64,000 nucleotides of DNA. Origin: Mycobacterium yunnanensis. Lineage in GTDB: Bacteria; Actinomycetota; Actinomycetes; Mycobacteriales; Mycobacteriaceae. The DNA is taken from assembly GCF_025823185.1 (NCBI RefSeq), contig NZ_JACKVK010000011.1:62615-126614 (forward strand), in the 5' to 3' direction. Each line of letters opens with the position of its first letter. The first letter of the stretch is position 1. Below, piece after piece: positions 62,973-64,000 of this stretch. The position numbers and the translations under genes were made by a program. The notes under the pieces were generated by a model. The model ran no database searches. It had not been told where the DNA came from and saw only the letters and a program-made list of their open reading frames with translations.

Positions 62973-64000
62973 CGACCGCCGGCCGCCGCCGGGGTGGGCA
63001 TCGCCGGCGCCACCGAATGCCCTTGCTGCGGAATGGCGTTGACCTGTGGCAGTGCGACGGTCTGCATGATCCGGTTGATGACCGTCTCGGCGGACACCTC
63101 GTCGGCGAGCGCGTCGTAGGTCAGGACGAGGCGGTGCCGGAGCACGTCGGGGATGATCTCCACGACGTCCTGCGGGATGACGTAGTCGCGGCCGCGGACC
63201 AGGGCCAGTGCCCGCGAGGCGGCGATGATGCCGAGCGAGGCACGCGGCGAGGCACCGTAGGCGATCCACGCCTTCGCGTCGGGCATGCCGAACTTCTCGG
63301 GCTCGCGCGTGGAGGTCACGATGCGCACCACGTAGTCGACGAGGGCGTGGTGGACGAACACCGAGGCAGCGATGCCCTGCAGGCGCTGCAGGTCACCGGT
63401 GTTGAGGATCTGCTTGGGCGTCGGCGGGGCGACACCCATGCGGTAGATGATCTCGCGTTCTTCCTCTGGCGTCGGGTAGTCGACGTTGAGCTTGAACAGG
63501 AAGCGGTCGCGCTGCGCCTCGGGCAGGGCGTAGACACCCTCTTGCTCGATGGGGTTCTGAGTGGCCATGACCAGGAACGGGGTGGGCAGCGGGAAGGTCT
63601 TGCCACCCAGGGAGATCTTGCGCTCGGCCATGATCTCGAGCAGCGCCGACTGCACCTTGGCCGGTGCGCGGTTGATCTCGTCGGCGAGCAGGAAGTTGAC
63701 CATGGCGGGCCCGAGTTCGATGTCGAACTCCTCCTTGCCCATCCGATAGATGCGGGTGCCGACGATGTCGGTGGGCACCAGGTCGGGGGTGAACTGAATG
63801 CGCGCGAACGTGCCGCCCACGACCTTGGCGAAGGTCTCCACCGCGAGGGTCTTGGCCACCCCGGGCACGCCTTCGAGCAGGACGTGTCCCTTGGCGAGCA
63901 GGCCGACGAGCATGCGCTCGACGAGCTGGTCTTGGCCGACGATGATCCGCTTGACCTCGAAGACGGCGCGTTCCAGGGTGTGCACCTCGTTTTGCAGGCC
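62969..64000 (-). CDS. moxR1: MoxR-family AAA+ ATPase, 5' end outside window
   Basis: The visible 343 residues cover nearly all of a MoxR ATPase: VGQDQLVERMLVGLL, Walker A GVPGVAKT, Walker B LLADEINRAPAKVQSALLE, sensor MATQNPIEQEGVYALPEAQRDRFLF and the C-terminal helical lid. It is a chaperone-like partner of the DUF58 and VWA proteins. Rv1479 homologues start some 40 residues earlier, so the start is beyond the window; the GTG at 63985 is internal. Confidence 0.94.
   Translation of the reverse strand, partial: GLQNEVHTLERAVFEVKRIIVGQDQLVERMLVGLLAKGHVLLEGVPGVAKTLAVETFAKVVGGTFARIQFTPDLVPTDIVGTRIYRMGKEEFDIELGPAMVNFLLADEINRAPAKVQSALLEIMAERKISLGGKTFPLPTPFLVMATQNPIEQEGVYALPEAQRDRFLFKLNVDYPTPEEEREIIYRMGVAPPTPKQILNTGDLQRLQGIAASVFVHHALVDYVVRIVTSTREPEKFGMPDAKAWIAYGASPRASLGIIAASRALALVRGRDYVIPQDVVEIIPDVLRHRLVLTYDALADEVSAETVINRIMQTVALPQVNAIPQQGHSVAPAMPTPAAAGGR

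Noticed and set aside
62973..63269. Upstream extension of the DUF58 gene
   Set aside because: It overlaps moxR entirely; the GTGA overlap at 62972 is the natural start.
1..64000. tRNA genes, insertion sequences, prophage or plasmid functions
   Set aside because: No cloverleaf-like sequence, transposase, integrase, phage or replication gene was recognised anywhere in the window.

Overview
The window is a piece of a high-G+C mycobacterial chromosome, most likely a fast-growing Mycolicibacterium. The evidence is the glgX/treX-treY-treZ trehalose operon, dnaE1, lspA, ansA, dinB1 and ileS on one side, and lipL, meaB-mutB-mutA, an SPFH/NfeD pair, hemH-inhA-fabG1 and a moxR/DUF58/VWA set on the other. 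This is the gene content and order of the M. tuberculosis region Rv1479-Rv1564. Many genes have typically mycobacterial leaderless starts, with a TANNNT -10 box 6-9 nt before the ATG/GTG.

Layout. 1-4989: glgX (5' part outside the window), treY, treZ. 5000-8379: a membrane protein, an MGT-type glycosyltransferase and a Gap/Sap-like lipid-transport membrane protein. 8395-20648: ilvA, three small genes, dnaE1, a TetR regulator with a clear promoter/operator, rarD, an RluD-like pseudouridine synthase, lspA (with a threefold 36-bp repeat in its tail), ansA and DNA polymerase IV. 20827-26620: a small secreted protein, a DUF2505 protein, a diverged PapA-like protein, a small S4-domain protein, and ileS behind a T-box riboswitch.

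26852-47249 is the accessory block. In M. tuberculosis the Pks5-PapA4-FadD24 glycolipid locus lies at the corresponding place. Here a right-going group (FAAL-type fadD, then DrrA-, DrrB- and DrrC-like ABC exporter genes) meets a left-going mmpL. A second left-going operon carries a single-module MAS/Pks5-type PKS, a PapA acyltransferase and two further PapA-like proteins. The block is flanked by a stand-alone half-condensation-domain protein, a small HTH protein and a multi-pass membrane protein. Together the genes encode a plausible pathway: fatty acid activation, elongation with methyl branches, transfer to an acceptor, and export by both an ABC and an RND system. The product is not known from the sequence. 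The mutA-mutB-meaB operon 2 kb away could supply methylmalonyl-CoA.

47250-48043 is a long, A+T-richer non-coding stretch in front of the PKS. 48044-64000 returns to conserved mycobacterial genes: lipL, meaB, mutB, mutA, a TVP38/DedA-like protein, a DoxX-like protein, SPFH, NfeD, a conserved protein, hemH, inhA, fabG1, VWA, DUF58 and moxR (5' end outside the window). No tRNA, rRNA, CRISPR array, insertion sequence or prophage was seen.
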